This document shows positions 34,715-47,039 of a stretch of 64,000 bases of DNA, one piece after another. Both the position numbers and the translations under genes were made by a program. This DNA is from Hormiphora californensis (lineage: Eukaryota > Ctenophora > Tentaculata > Cydippida > Pleurobrachiidae), in assembly GCA_020137815.1 (NCBI GenBank), contig CM035357.1, positions 7,427,315 through 7,491,314 on the forward strand. Reading direction: 5' to 3'. Under the pieces are notes generated by a model. That model was not told the origin of the DNA, did not search any database, and worked only from the letters and a program-made list of their open reading frames with translations. The first letter of the stretch is position 1. Each line of letters begins with the position of its first letter.

Positions 34715-35925
34715 AAACATCACACCCACACCTCGCATACAGCAACTTCGTGAGAAGTTTTAAGTGTAAGTGGGGATATCTACAACGAACCATTCCTGAC
34801 ATCGGCCCTCTATTCCAGCCTATCGAAGACATCATCCGGCACAAGTTCATCCCTCTAGTCGTTGGAAAACATGTGTCTGATCTTGAACGGAGAGTCCTGG
34901 CTCTGCCGATAAGGATGGGTGGTTTGGCAATTGAAGACCCGACGGAAGCTGCAAAACACCAATACAGCAGCTCGAGGTTCATCAACACCCCACTCGTTGA
35001 ATTGATCCTTTCAGACGGGTCTGAAGGCGGCACCATAGCAAATGTAGAGTCCTGTGCAGCCAAAAACAAAAAGGAGTGTGAAGAAGCCGCTCAAGAACGG
35101 GCTGAGCTTGAACTGAAATCGATAGTGTCTGAGGCAGATGATCGCCTGAAACGGGCACTGGAGCTTAACTCTGAACAGGGATCTTCAAGCTGGTTATCAG
35201 CCAGACCACTCAAGCACCTTGATCATGAGTTAAACCAGAGGGAATTTGTTGATGCCATTCGTCTAAGATACGGCTTTCATTTCTCGGATCTTCCTTCCAA
35301 ATGTGGATGTGGGGCTGACAATAATGCAGACCATGCCCTAATCTGCAAGGTTGGTGGGTTCGATATTTGGAGACACGATCATCTGAGGGACACCATGGCC
35401 GAGTTGTTCAGGTATGCAGGATTGAAACCGGTGAATACAGAACAGCTGCTTCTACCGTGTGAAGGACATACATTTCCTGTCAGTGCCAACACCAGGGACG
35501 ATGCCCGAATGGACATAGTATGCCGAGGTCTATGGCGGGATATGGAGGCATCCTACCTCGATGTGCGGGTGTTTCACCCTAATGCTCCCTCCTACCAGAA
35601 AACATCAATCGCTCAGCTACACAGAACTCACCAGAACCAGAAGAAAATGGCCTATTTGAGGAGGGTTCTAAACGTAGAGCAGGGTAGCTTCACTCCTCTT
35701 GTGTTTGCTACTTCAGGAGGCTTCGCACCAGAGGTTAAACGAGTTCTGGAATGCGTTGGAAACAAAATCTGCTCCAAGCACCAAGAAGGACTCAGTGAGA
35801 CGATGTCTTTTATAAGACAAAAGCTCAGATTTAGCCTGTTGAGATCAACCTTAGTAGCATTGAGGGGCACTAAGAGGCGTGTGGTACCATTTATGCCGAG
35901 CGAAGTTGATTTCAGAGTGACGTAA
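34715..35925 (+). pseudogene. 5'-truncated retroelement: RT thumb end plus restriction-like endonuclease
   Basis: Coding similarity begins abruptly at about 34,715 (PHLAYSNFVRSFKCKWGYLQ) and runs to the stop at 35925. The first part (LPIRMGGLAIEDP) resembles the end of a non-LTR reverse transcriptase. It is followed by a Cys/His cluster (CGCGADNNADHALIC then RHDHLRD) and a PD-(D/E)xK-like core (ARMDIVC, YLDVRVFHP), the layout of R2/NeSL-type endonuclease ends common in cnidarian, sponge and fish genomes. The catalytic reverse transcriptase part is missing, as expected for incomplete reverse transcription. The remaining 400 codons are uninterrupted, so the insertion is young. Confidence 0.65.
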
Positions 35926-36294
35926 TTTATTCTGTGTTTACTTTTATAAATCGCTAGGGACGTGCGTGGTGTACCAGGAGTGGTGAATTATGCAGCCATT
36001 CTTTATTGTGTCTCTACCTCTTTTCTCCGTGTCCTAACACAATATACCTATGGTACACCCGCACACGTGTTCCTTTTTTCACAATTCTTTTTTCAAAACA
36101 TCGTTTTTTAAACGACTGTCGCTACTTGATCACGGGACCAATTCAGACAAACTAAAGGCTATTTGATAAATAATCGATAACTTTGACCGGTTAATTGTAT
36201 CATGTAACCGTTTACTAAGCCAGAATCATTTACCCTCCGAAATAAGAACCGATGATATTTAACCGGGGCTACTAGCCGAACTGTGGTCTGTGAG
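35926..36294. other. Spacer upstream of the sirtuin duplicate
   Basis: AT-rich, includes the 3' end of the retroelement and possibly the sirtuin promoter or first non-coding exon. No motif could be assigned. Confidence 0.4.
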
Positions 36295-36326
36295 CAACTA
36301 TTATTATTCCACTTTCTTTACACAGC

Positions 36327-36890
36327 ATGTCAGAAGAAAACAATGAGTCCAGTAGCAGTTATTTGGATTATATCCCAGGATCAGCTCTGGCTTCTGTGGA
36401 TGCCAAAATGGCAGAATTGGACGCCCTTATGAAAAAACTTAATCAGTCTGCAAAACGTTACTTTCAAGTTCAGCTTGGTGACATGCCCAGACCAGTACCA
36501 AGCTCAACTTCCCTTCTCACTGGGTCCTGCTACTTTGGATGGTATAGCTGGACATCTCCGGAGCTGTAAGAATGTGATAGTGTTGACTGGTGCTGGTATA
36601 TCTACCTCTGCTGGAATCCCAGATTTCAGGACACCTGGCACGGGAGTGTATGATAACGTTCAGTCCTATCTGGATAAATACAATGTGGACAATGCCATGG
36701 AGCTGTTCAGTTACAAGCTCTTTCAGGAGGACCCAGTACCATTTTATTCCCTGTGTAAGGATGTTAAATATCCCGCTGAGACAGCTAAACCTACCCTGGC
36801 TCACTATTTTATTCGGTTGCTAAGCGACAAAGGAGTTCCTCCTTAGGAACTACACACAGAATATTGATATGCTACAAAGTAAAACTGGTA
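36327..36890 (+). pseudogene. Frameshifted duplicate of the first sirtuin coding exon
   Basis: About 90% identical to 37,200-37,770 including the preceding acceptor (CTTTCTTTACACAG) and following donor. It begins with a clean start (MSEENNESSSSYLDY) but has two extra T residues relative to the downstream copy, near 36,526 (GGGTCCTGC against GGGCCTGC) and near 36,837 (AGTTCC against AGTCC), which break the frame before the GAGISTSAGIPDFR motif and again before TQNID. The downstream copy in turn has lost the normal N-terminus. A tandem duplication of about 880 bp explains the pair. Confidence 0.75.
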
Positions 36891-37225
36891 TGTACTACAC
36901 AACTGTGTCCAGTTCAACAATGTTGACCACTTCTCACGTACCAAATAATGGTTGTACTTTGTAGCACAATCTTTCAAACGTTTCAACACTACTTTAAACA
37001 AATTAATTTGAGCTTATGTATAGTTGCAACGAAACCTGTTCTACAACTACAATACGCTGCTCTTGATCACCTTGAAAAACAGCTAAAAGATGAAATTATA
37101 CACGTTTAATTTGTTGGCTCCCCCAACAGAAGAACATAATATGTTATTTGACCTAAGCAGCTAGCCGAACAATTAGCAACTATTATTATTCCACTTTCTT
37201 TACACAGGATGTCTGAAAGAAAATA

Positions 37226-40200
37226 ATGAGTCCAGTACCAGTTACTTTGGATTATACGCCAGGCTCAGCACTCGCCTCTATTGACGCCAAAATAGCAGAA
37301 ATGAAAGCTCTTATGAACAAAGTCAACCAATCAGCAGCCCGGATTTTAAAAGCTCAGCTTGGTGACATGCCCAGACCTGCACCAAACTCAACTTCCCTTC
37401 TCACTGGGCCTGCTACTTTGGATGGTATAGCTGGACATCTCCGGAGCTGTAAGAATGTGATAGTGTTGACTGGTGCTGGTATATCTACCTCTGCTGGAAT
37501 CCCAGATTTCAGGACACCTGGCACGGGAGTGTATGATAACGTTCAGTCTTATCTGGATAAATACAATGTGGACAATGCCATGGAGCTGTTCAGTTACAAG
37601 CTCTTTCAGGAGGACCCAGTACCATTTTATTCCCTGTGTAAGGATGTTAAATATCCCGCTGAGACAGCTAAACCTACCCTGGCTCACTATTTTATTCGGT
37701 TGCTAAGCGACAAAGGAGTCCTCCTTAGGAACTACACACAGAATATTGATATGCTACAAAGTAAAACTGGTATGTGTCCAGGCCGAAATATAACAGCGTT
37801 GTAAAATTTTATATTAACCACGTCTCACGTCCCCAAATATGGTTAGACTTTAGAACTAAACCATAAACTACACTAAAATTCAGGAGGTTTTTAAAGACAG
37901 GTTACCTGAATTTGAACCCTCGTGTTCTCCTAGGAATACCCGACGAGAAAGTGTTTGAAGTGCACGGCTCATTCCGATCGGGCCGGTGTACTAAGTGTCC
38001 TGCGACATACACAGAAGGAGAGGTATGATATATTGAGCATCATAACAACTGGTTACCATGGTAACACAATTCTCTCTCTCTCCCAGCTGAAAGAGTACAT
38101 CATGTCAGGGGAGGTGGGGTATTGTACTGATTGTTACCATGGTAACATTATTCTCTCTCTCCCAGCTGAAAGAGTACATCATGTCAGGGGAGGTGGGGTA
38201 TTGTACTGATTGTTACCATGGTAACACAATTCTCTCCCAGCTGAAAGAGTACATCATGTCAGGGGAGGTGTGGTATTGTACTGATTGTTACCATGGTAAC
38301 ACAATTCTCTCCCAGCTGAAAGAGTACATCATGTCAGGGGAGGTGGGGTATTGTACTGATTGTTACCATGGTAACACAATTCTCTCCCAGCTGAAAGAGT
38401 ACATCATGTCAGGGGAGGTGGGGTATTGTACTGATTGTAAGGGGAAACTCTAACTGAATGGCATCCCATTAATGGGATCCCATCAACAGTAAAACTCTAA
38501 CTGATAATGGACCGCAGTGATGGTTCTTTCTCTGTATTCTCTCTGTAGGCAGTACATCTATGTACTGCCTACAGAGAGAATACAGAGAAAGAACTATAGG
38601 GCATGCCCGGGCACGGGCGCGCACACAGAGAGAATACAGAGAAAGAACCATCACTGTGGTCCATTATCAGTTAGAGTTTTACTGTTGATGGGATCCCATT
38701 AATGGGATGCCATTCAATTAGAGTTTCCCCTTACCATGGTAACACAATTCTCTCCCAGCTGAAAGAGTACATCATGTCAGGGGAGGTGGGGTATTGTACT
38801 GATTGTTACCATGGTAACACAATTCTCTCCCAGCTGAAAGAGTACATCATGTCAGGGGAGGTGGGGTATTGTACTGATTGTTACCATGGTAACACAATTC
38901 TCTCCCAGCTGAAAGAGTACATCATGTCAGGGGAGGTGGGGTATTGTACTGATTGTTACCATGGTAACACAATTCTCTCACAGCTGAAAGAGTACATCAT
39001 GTCAGGGGAGGTGGGGTATTGTACTGATTGTTACCATGGTAACACAATTCTCTCCCAGCTGAAAGAGTACATCATGTCAGGGGAGGTGGGGTATTGTACT
39101 GATTGTTACCATGGTAACACAATTCTCTCCCAGCTGAAAGAGTACATCATGTCAGGGGAGGTGGGGTATTGTACTGATTGTTACCATGGTAACACAATTC
39201 TCTCCCAGCTGAAAGAGTACATCATGTCAGGGGAGGTGGGGTATTGTACTGATTGTTACCATGGTAACACAATTCTCTCTCTCTCAGCTGAAAGAGTACA
39301 TCATGTCAGGGGAGGTGGGGTATTGTACTGATTGTTACCATGGTAACACAATTCTCTCCCAGCTGAAAGAGTACATCATGTCAGGGGAGGTGGGGTATTG
39401 TACTGATTGTTACCATGGTAACACAATTCTCTCCCAGCTGAAAGAGTACATCATGTCAGGGGAGGTGGGGTATTGTACTGATTGTTACCATGGTAACACA
39501 ATTCTCTCCCAGCTGAAAGAGTACATCATGTCAGGGGAGGTGGGGTATTGTACTGATTGTTACCATGGTAACACAATTCTCTCTCTCCAGCTGAAAGAGT
39601 ACATCATGTCAGGGGAGGTGGGGTATTGTACTGATTGTTACCATGGTAACACAATTCTCTCCCAGCTGAAAGAGTACATCATGTCAGGGGAGGTGGGGTA
39701 TTGTACTGATTGTTACCATGGTAACACAATTCTCTCCCAGCTGAAAGAGTACATCATGTCAGGGGAGGTGGGGTATTGTACTGATTGTTACCATGGTAAC
39801 ACAATTCTCTCTCCAGCTGAAAGAGTACATCATGTCAGGGGAGGTGGGGTATTGTACTGATTGTTACCATGGTAACACAATTCTCTCCCAGCTGAAAGAG
39901 TACATCATGTCAGGGGAGGTGGGGTATTGTACTGATTGTTACCATGGTAACACAATTCTCTCCCAGCTGAAAGAGTACATCATGTCAGGGGAGGTGGGGT
40001 ATTGTACTGATTGTTACCATGGTAACACAATTCTCTCCCAGCTGAAAGAGTACATCATGTCAGGGGAGGTGGGGTATTGTACTGATTGGTACCATGGTAA
40101 CACAATTCTCTCCCAGCTGAAAGAGTACATCATGTCAGGGGAGGTGGGGTATTGTACTGATTGTTACCATGGTAACACAATTCTCTCCCAGCTGAAAGAG

Positions 40201-41256
40201 TACATCATGTCAGGGGAGGTGGGGTATTGTACTGATTGTTACCATGGTAACACAATTCTCTCTCAGCTGAAAGAGTACATCATGTCAGGGGAGGTGGGGT
40301 ATTGTACTGATTGTTACCATGGTAACACAATTCTCTCCCAGCTGAAAGAGTACATCATGTCAGGGGAGGTGGGGTATTGTACTGATTGTTACCATGGTAA
40401 CACAATTCTCTCCCAGCTGAAAGAGTACATCATGTCAGGGGAGGTGGGGTATTGTACTGATTGTTACCATGGTAACACAATTCTCTCCCAGCTGAAAGAG
40501 TACATCATGTCAGGGGAGGTGGGGTATTGTACTGATTGTGAGGAGGGAGGTGTTATTAAACCTGGTATTGTCATGTTTGGGGAACCACTACCTAACGTGA
40601 GTGTGAATTTAGTTCTTTAGCTACTTTTGAGAGAACACACATATTTCACTTTCTAACACATCCCAATTTAACACATCCCAAACTAACATCCCAATTCCCC
40701 AGTCCTATATCTGCAAGATATCTGGGGACGAGGGGAAGTGTGACTTGCTGATTGTTATGGGTACCTCCCTCTCTGTCGGTCCGGTGAACCAGATACCTAA
40801 CTGTGTCCCACCCTCCACTCCTCGACTACTGCTGAACATGGAAAAGGTATACACTGGTGATACTGGTGATATATGGGCCCATTTTGCAGTTTCAAATATG
40901 TCCCACTCCTGTAATAAAATTCGTGTGATACTGTTTCTAGGTATGTGTTGATGAAAGTATGAAGATGAACCTGAACGCTCCACTTTTTTTCTTCGATCAC
41001 CCAGACAACAAAACGGATGTTTTTCTTGGTGAGAATCGAATCTTTTTTATCATTTAATCCTTCCTTCTTTCGTTCTATTATTGTTGGTATGTCCCTCTAT
41101 TGGTGAGAGTCTAGTCATATCTTATCTCCGCCTTCCTTTTCTCTAACCCCACAATAATACCTGCCAGGTGGCCCAGTCGATGAGAGTGTCAGGGTGTTGG
41201 CTGAAAAAGTTGGATGGTTGGAAGATTTACTAGCTTTACAAAATGAAATGAACTAA
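37226..41256 (+). CDS. NAD-dependent protein deacylase, SIRT2/SIRT3-like sirtuin
   Basis: Exons 37226-37769, 37934-38022, 40492-40596, 40703-40846, 40941-41028, 41168-41256 join in phase to 352 residues. Class I sirtuins remove acyl groups from lysines using NAD. Seen here: GAGISTSAGIPDFR (NAD loop), YTQNID, catalytic His in VFEVHGSF, zinc ligands CTKC and CTDC, KPGIVMFGEPLP, LLIVMGTSLSVGP and PRLLLN. The start is uncertain: an acceptor at 37,207 is followed by an ATG that runs into a stop, so the first in-frame ATG at 37226 is used. The third exon given here is the last of about 29 copies in a 75 bp array; any of them could serve as acceptor, and unspliced units would add 25 residues each in frame. 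The Zn module contains only the usual two CxxC pairs if the last copy is used. Confidence 0.82.
38068..40538 (+). repeat. 75 bp array: X-box palindrome + 3' splice site + zinc-knuckle exon, about 29 units
   Basis: Each unit reads GTTACCATGGTAACACAATT, a CT-rich tract, CCCAG, and then the 48-base exon start that encodes LKEYIMSGEVGYCTDC. Five units precede and 24 follow an inserted 290 bp MITE. Units are almost identical; differences are mostly in the CT tract (units at about 38,081, 38,150, 39,278, 39,580 and 39,808 are longer) plus single substitutions (38,271; 40,088). The 75-base length keeps an uninterrupted frame through intron-derived and exon-derived parts. Confidence 0.95.
38441..38730. 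mobile_element. 290 bp MITE inserted in the 75 bp array
   Basis: Ends GGGGAAACTCTAACTGAATG and the near complement (CATTCAATTAGAGTTTCCCC). Flanks TAA (38438-38440) and TTA (38731-38733) suggest a 3 bp TWA target typical of PIF/Harbinger elements. The arms fold almost end to end, including GGTTCTTTCTCTGTATTCTC and its complement. A second copy is at 57,402. Confidence 0.8.
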
Positions 41257-42116
41257 CTTCTCTCCCTTACAAACTAAAGACATTCCTGCGTGAGTTGTGA
41301 CTAAAAACATTATACAATTGACATACATGACGTGTTAATTATGTACCGGATATATATTTTCAGCTGTTTTTTAATGTGTGTGAAATGTGAATAGTATATA
41401 TATAGTGTAACATCTAAGTTTATTGATAAAGATTTGTAGACAGTTTGCGAAAATGGTGTCTGATGTTTGTTAATTTTGTACAGTAAGTGTAATGTACTTA
41501 AAGTTTGAAGTTTCTGTGCTAGATACTTTTGTTTCTATTCGTTTCTTACTCAACCAGCACTTTGTGCTACATCTTCCAGATGAGAACCCAGTTGACCGTC
41601 TTGATCTGTGTCCCCTTCTGTTTTGATTTCAAACCTGAGTGTTAGGGTTGGTCCCAACAGTTGGTAGATCATCAGAAGAACGTTGTCTCATATAAGACCG
41701 TCCTTGTGCGTTATCCGATGTACAGTCAGTGCCTGACAAATTCGATGGGTTTGGTATTATTGCTGTCTGCTAAATCAATATCAAGGCATCGTGTTCTGCT
41801 AACATCTCTCTCTATCTTTCTCTCCTCTCTTTTCTCCCTCTCTTTCTTTCCCTCTCCCCCTCTCCTTTTCTCAGCAGATGATGTTACAATAACAAACTAT
41901 TTTGCGGTTTACTTTGTTTCAACCAGCTATCTTTCTCAACGACTTACAGTTCTCTCATCTTGACCGGGAACTGGGAAGTCAGATGTTATATCCCACACGT
42001 GATCCCGGATCTGATCCTTGGTTATGGCGCGGGATCAGAACACTGATATATGTGATCTGATCCCTCAGCTTGGTTGCTTGCTTTGTGTAACATTTTTTTC
42101 AGATTAGGATTACAAA
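41257..42116. other. Intergenic region between sirtuin and coiled-coil gene
   Basis: Holds the sirtuin 3' flank (AT-rich) and a pyrimidine-rich tract at 41,800-41,875. A short inverted pair GATCCCG/CGGGATC occurs near 42,000-42,030. No gene recognised. Confidence 0.5.
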
Positions 42117-42585
42117 ATGACAGACTCACTAATCGATGATATCTCTATTCTGAAGACAGCGGAAGAAGTTAAAGAAGAGGTTAGTAGCCTTGCTAGTTGC
42201 TATTGAGGAGGTGCATCTACTACTGCAGACGTTCATCTAACTAACTAAATAACTAAAATTTGACCCTTACAGATTTATAAAAGAACGACTTTCTACGGTT
42301 CTAAGATCAATGTTCTGGAAGATAAAAAGAGGAAAGCAATAAACCGGATTAAAACTGAGTGTTACGTGTACAGCTCTGGCAAGGTAAACAGTGCAGTTGA
42401 GGTGGAGATTATTGTTTGGGAATCAGAAAATGGGTACATTAATCCCCGGGACAAGATTGCAGAACTTTGTGAAGAACAGAAGAACTTGGATTCATCCATT
42501 GAACTCTTAAAGGTGAGACTGCACTGCATATAATCAATAGATAAGCCAGTATGATGCAAGTATAATCTATCCATCTATCTATCCG

Positions 42586-42660
<75 letters not shown>

Positions 42661-44308
42661 CTATCTCTATCTCTATCTCTATCTCTATCTCCCTCTCCCT
42701 ATCTTCCAGTCACTATTGACGTTTCTATTTCCCTATTTCAGAAGAAATATACGGATACAACAGATACCACTGATCTGAAAAGGCAGCTATCATCACTAGA
42801 TCAACAGGTCCGTGCAAATACCTTTTGGGTGTGCTAGACTAGTACAGTCGGACCCCGATTTAGTGGCATCCTCGGGGGAAAGATTTCTGTTCACTAAATC
42901 GGGGTTTCCACTAAATCGGGGTTTCCACTAAATCGGGGTTTCCACTAAATCGGGGTCCGACTGTAACTGGTTGCTTAAATAGGCTACATTACATCATGGA
43001 TCATGAATCATGATTGCTAAGTGTATTACTAAAATGACTGTACATTCCAGAAAGATAATATTGTCTGCCTGCTTGAAATACATAATCTTACTCGGGAGAT
43101 GTGGCAACTGAATGATATGCGTGGTTACCGGTGCAATCCACTAATGAAACGACTACAAAAACTAGAAGGAGGGTGGGGTGACGGTCCTTACGATGACTAT
43201 GATGATCTAGAGGACCTAGAGCTAGATCCTCTGATGCTAGATGAAGACGAACTAAAGGAACTAGAAGAAGAAAAGAAGAAAAAAGAATTAGAAGAAGAAG
43301 AAAAAAGAGAACTAGAAAAAGAAGAGCTAGAAAAGGACCTTCGTGGATTAAAAAGTCATGATGAAATCGAGCGTGAGCTCAGGAAAGTATGTTCCATCCA
43401 TCATTGTATTTTTCATACTAAATTACTTTGAAAAGTACAACGATTACTAATACATACTGTGTGGAGAGTTTGAACAACTTGTGCGTGTCTCTTTCTTTTT
43501 GAGGTATGTAGTGATATAGTTTTCAAAAAAACTAACACTAACTTCTTAGCTTGATGAAATGGACGAAACTATTACGCGGAATATAGAAAATCAGCTGACT
43601 GGAAAAAGAGAAGATCACGTAAGTACGATACAAACCAAAGCAGGCGAATAGACGCAGGACACTCGCTGTAAAAAGCAAATGTCCATATAAAATGCATTGA
43701 AAGTTGTGTTGTGTTCATTGACAACACATAATATTATATAACATTCCACTTTCCAGGTATCGAACAGCTTTTCTTTTTATATGCCTGCACGATCATATCC
43801 CCTACATTATTCTTCAGATGATTTCCAAATGTGATAGACTACGGATAACAAAGGGCATTTATCAAGGTCTAGTGGAAGCCCTTGGCGATGGTGATGAAGA
43901 AAGGAAGTTGAGTCTTGAAAGAAGTGCCCAGGATGCACTCAGGAGAATCGAAGAGATAGAAAATGGAGAAATCATAGGCACCGTACAGGTAGACTACACA
44001 TGAATCAGTTAATGGCAGGTTGATGGCTTGGAATGTGCCAATTATATATATTATTATCAGACTTTCATAAGGTTTTTTTTGTTAATTCGCATGTAATTTG
44101 TTTATTCACATGTTTTTATCAGATTGAGGGACGATCGGTCATTATCTCACAAGATTATCAAGAAATCATAGTAGAAATGAGAATGGGTGCGGATGAAGAT
44201 TTGGCTGGCCAGATTAAAAAGGTGGAAAGACAAAAGTTAAAAGAAGAAAGGGCGAAATTGGAAAAAAAGCGACAGGCACTTTTGAAGAAACGGATGGAAT
44301 CCCTCTAG
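42117..44308 (+). CDS. Highly charged coiled-coil protein, family not recognised
   Basis: Seven exons, all in phase 0: 42117-42179, 42273-42512, 42742-42807, 43051-43386, 43550-43618, 43818-43988, 44123-44308; 376 residues. The sequence is dominated by Lys/Glu-rich heptad-like stretches: the N-terminal half (about 20-140) is predicted helical, a middle GGWGDGPYDDYDDLEDL acidic linker is followed by a continuous ELEEEKKKKELEEE coiled coil (about 195-235), and the C-terminus ends QIKKVERQKLKEERAKLEKK. No catalytic motif, signal peptide or membrane segment is seen. AATAAA at 44386-44391 is a plausible poly(A) signal. Exons bounded by complete codons and clean GT-AG sites make the gene itself well supported although its role is unknown. 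Confidence 0.8.
42567..42705. repeat. (CTAT)n microsatellite
   Basis: CTAT run turning into CTCTAT units, in the intron before the third exon of the coiled-coil gene. Confidence 0.95.
42845..42964. mobile_element. 120 bp pogo/Tigger-like MITE
   Basis: CAGTCGGACCCCGATTTAG at the left and the complement at the right, TA on both sides. The inside has three CACTAAATCGGGGTTTC units. It lies in an intron of the coiled-coil gene. Confidence 0.8.
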
Positions 44309-44673
44309 TTGTGCTAAATAGGGATGTCATCCTGATATGATGGTAAACTGAGTAGATAAAAGATACAACTTTTCTGACAAAGCGAAATAAACAATAAATC
44401 CTAATAAATGGAAAATTAACCAAAGTCTGTATTGTATTGCATTTTTCTTTTCAAAATTCATTGATTGATTAAGTGAAACATTTATTATTTAAAAAACGTG
44501 ACGTATAGTTATATTCTAAGTATAATGTATATACATTACGTGATATAAATCTCTGTGCTTTTTGTGTGTTAATCAGACATTGGACAAACCCCGGGGGTTC
44601 TCATAGTCCTCTCTCCTTCCTTCTCTTACCCCCCAATAACTTAATCCCCCAATCACTCACTCGTTCTCTCACA

Positions 44674-44747
<74 letters not shown>

Positions 44748-47030
44748 TTCAATATCTCACTCTCCCAATATCTCTGTCTCTTCTCTTTTCCTTCCTGCAA
44801 ATAAAATTCGATGCATAGAAGTACACATGCAGTGATTGTGGGAATTAGGCTTGAGAGACTGGGAGAGACTGCTCACTGCATATTTCTCAAAGCTGGACAC
44901 ACCTCTCACTTTCTCACACCTCTCTTTCATCTCCCTTTGTATCTTTATCGAATTTTTTAAGGTTTCCTTTATTCGTTCTGTTTGTTGAAAGTTGAAGTAA
45001 CACTTTTTAACGGCCGAAATCTCGAGTTCACTGAGAATGTAGACTTTTTAGATAAAGAGTCCGCCCTGTGTAGACTTTTGGACATAGAGTCCTCCGAAGT
45101 TGTCTCTCTCCGACCCTCTGTTATCCCTCCCTTTTCTCACAGAACCGGTTCTCTAAGAAAGATAGTGAGAGATGGAGCGAGAGAGAGAGAGAGGTTTTCT
45201 AATTTGTTTTCTGACTAACGTTGCACGAGCTCTCCATCTCTTGCCCTTCTCGTATTTCACGACATAGTCTACCGCGACCAACAAACCCCAGCCAGCCCTA
45301 CCTACCACCACGGACTAGCAACAAAGGACCAGCCACCTACATCCCCTACCTACATTCTCAAATCAGATAAGATCGTTCATTCTATATTCTTTGGTTACTA
45401 TTTATTATTGTTGTTATCTGGACGTGTTCTGCTGGAAGGGTGGCCAGTATTTAGGGTACGGCGTCCTCTTATTTCGTGGTCCCTTGGCCTCTGTCTCCCT
45501 CCCTGGGTTGGCTACGGCTTCTCTGCCCCCCCCCCTCCCCAGTTTCCTCATTATTTTCCTTTTCTTTTCTGTGCTGGTAAGCGCAAAGTTGTCATTTCAG
45601 CCTTTCCGTCTTAGGTATCTAGTTCTGGGCTGTTTGATAGGTTGTCTGTCTTTGCAGTCGTGCCTTTCAGGGTTTTTTAGGCTTAGTTTTTCTTGGGGCC
45701 GTAGTCTTGGGGTTCCAGTTCCTGTGTTCTCTTATATCACACTCACCTTTTAGTCCTTAGAATTTAGATCTCACCCACTCACCAGGTCTTATTTTGGAAT
45801 TTCCTGTTTTATATTTATTCCTTTCTCATCAAGAGTTGAGTTCTTTCCCTTATAACATGGGTGCTTGTGGTGGGGGTGCAGTGTCAGTGGAAATGGGTAA
45901 GACGAGCCAGATCAGACTCTGATTTGGCTCGTCTTACCGTTTTGATTCAGAACGCCAGATTGACAGCACGTGTGTCCTCACTGAGTCGACACTGTAGTAT
46001 TTGTGTATTTCAATTATGTATCTGTATTTCGGCAACCGTCGTATGCCGTGTTGTTGAGACGCCGTATTCCCACTACAAGCAGCACTGTAATACTCTTTAT
46101 CTCAGCTTCTGTTTTCCAGTAGCATAGGTATTCATCTAACCCTTTCGCTTTTCTCTGTACACCGTACAATTGTACGCTCTCGACCTCCGAGCATAGTGGC
46201 ATCCTCATTTGTCTGTTAGTTGTTAGCTAGTAGCTGAGTTAGGAGAGTAGTAGAGTCCCGAGTAGAACTTCTCTTTCAGGTCCCAGGCGTACCAGTAGCA
46301 CCGCCATTTTTGACTGACTCTGGCTGATAGCCTTACAATTAAGGACCACCTCCGTACTGACTTGCTACACTCGCAAAGGAAAAACGTTACCTATCCAGAC
46401 CGAATACTGATTCAATCAGTTGATCCTGTCAACGGCCCCTGCATTCCCTCATGAATAATTCCTTCCCCTGGTGTTCATCTTTCCAGGGCATCTAGTGATC
46501 CCCGCATCAAGTTTACCATCGTACTCGTCTCCTTCTCACCCACTTCATCCTACCCCTCCTTCGGTTGCTCCAGTTATCCCTTGGTTCCTTTCTCACCCTC
46601 CTGTTCTCAGGTTCAACTATCCAGCCCGCTCATTTCTATTCCCTCCTTCTCAGATGTAATTTAATCCAGGGCAGAATTCCTCTCTCCCAGTATGTAATCA
46701 TCTGCTCTCCCAACTATGGTTTAGCCTGATTATGTGACATCTGTCCCAATCGTGATAATTCGTTTACTGGAACATCCATCTCTGATGTCAATTAGCTGAA
46801 GATTGCCGATGTAACCTTTTCCGGGTCCCACTGTATACCCTCCATCTATCTCTATCTCACCCCCTGGGACTACCGCCTACTCTTCTTTCCCTGACAGGGT
46901 TACCCTGCTCATATGTCTTTTTCAGTATTGCCCCTAACTACCTTTTCCGCCTTTTTCCTATTATGGTGATTGTATTTTCCAATTACGAATTATATTTTCA
47001 ACACTACTTTCCTTGACAGGGCTACCCTGC
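44309..47030. other. Gene-poor, pyrimidine-rich region
   Basis: Includes a (CT)n run (44,677-44,748), a hairpin AGACGAGCCA/TGGCTCGTCT at 45,900-45,935 and one copy of the AAACGTTACCT motif seen near 32,800. Open frames (for example 45,391-45,753) are hydrophobic but lack motifs and splice context. Possible decayed retroelement; nothing definite. Confidence 0.45.
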
Positions 47031-47039
47031 TCGCATGTC

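Noticed and set aside
38068-40538. CRISPR-like look of regularly spaced repeats (also the 37 bp, 46 bp and 13 bp arrays)
   Set aside because: There are no unique spacers between units; these are head-to-tail minisatellites in a eukaryotic genome.
45391-45753. 120-residue hydrophobic plus-strand frame
   Set aside because: T-rich sequence with low-complexity translation, no signal for splicing, no family resemblance.
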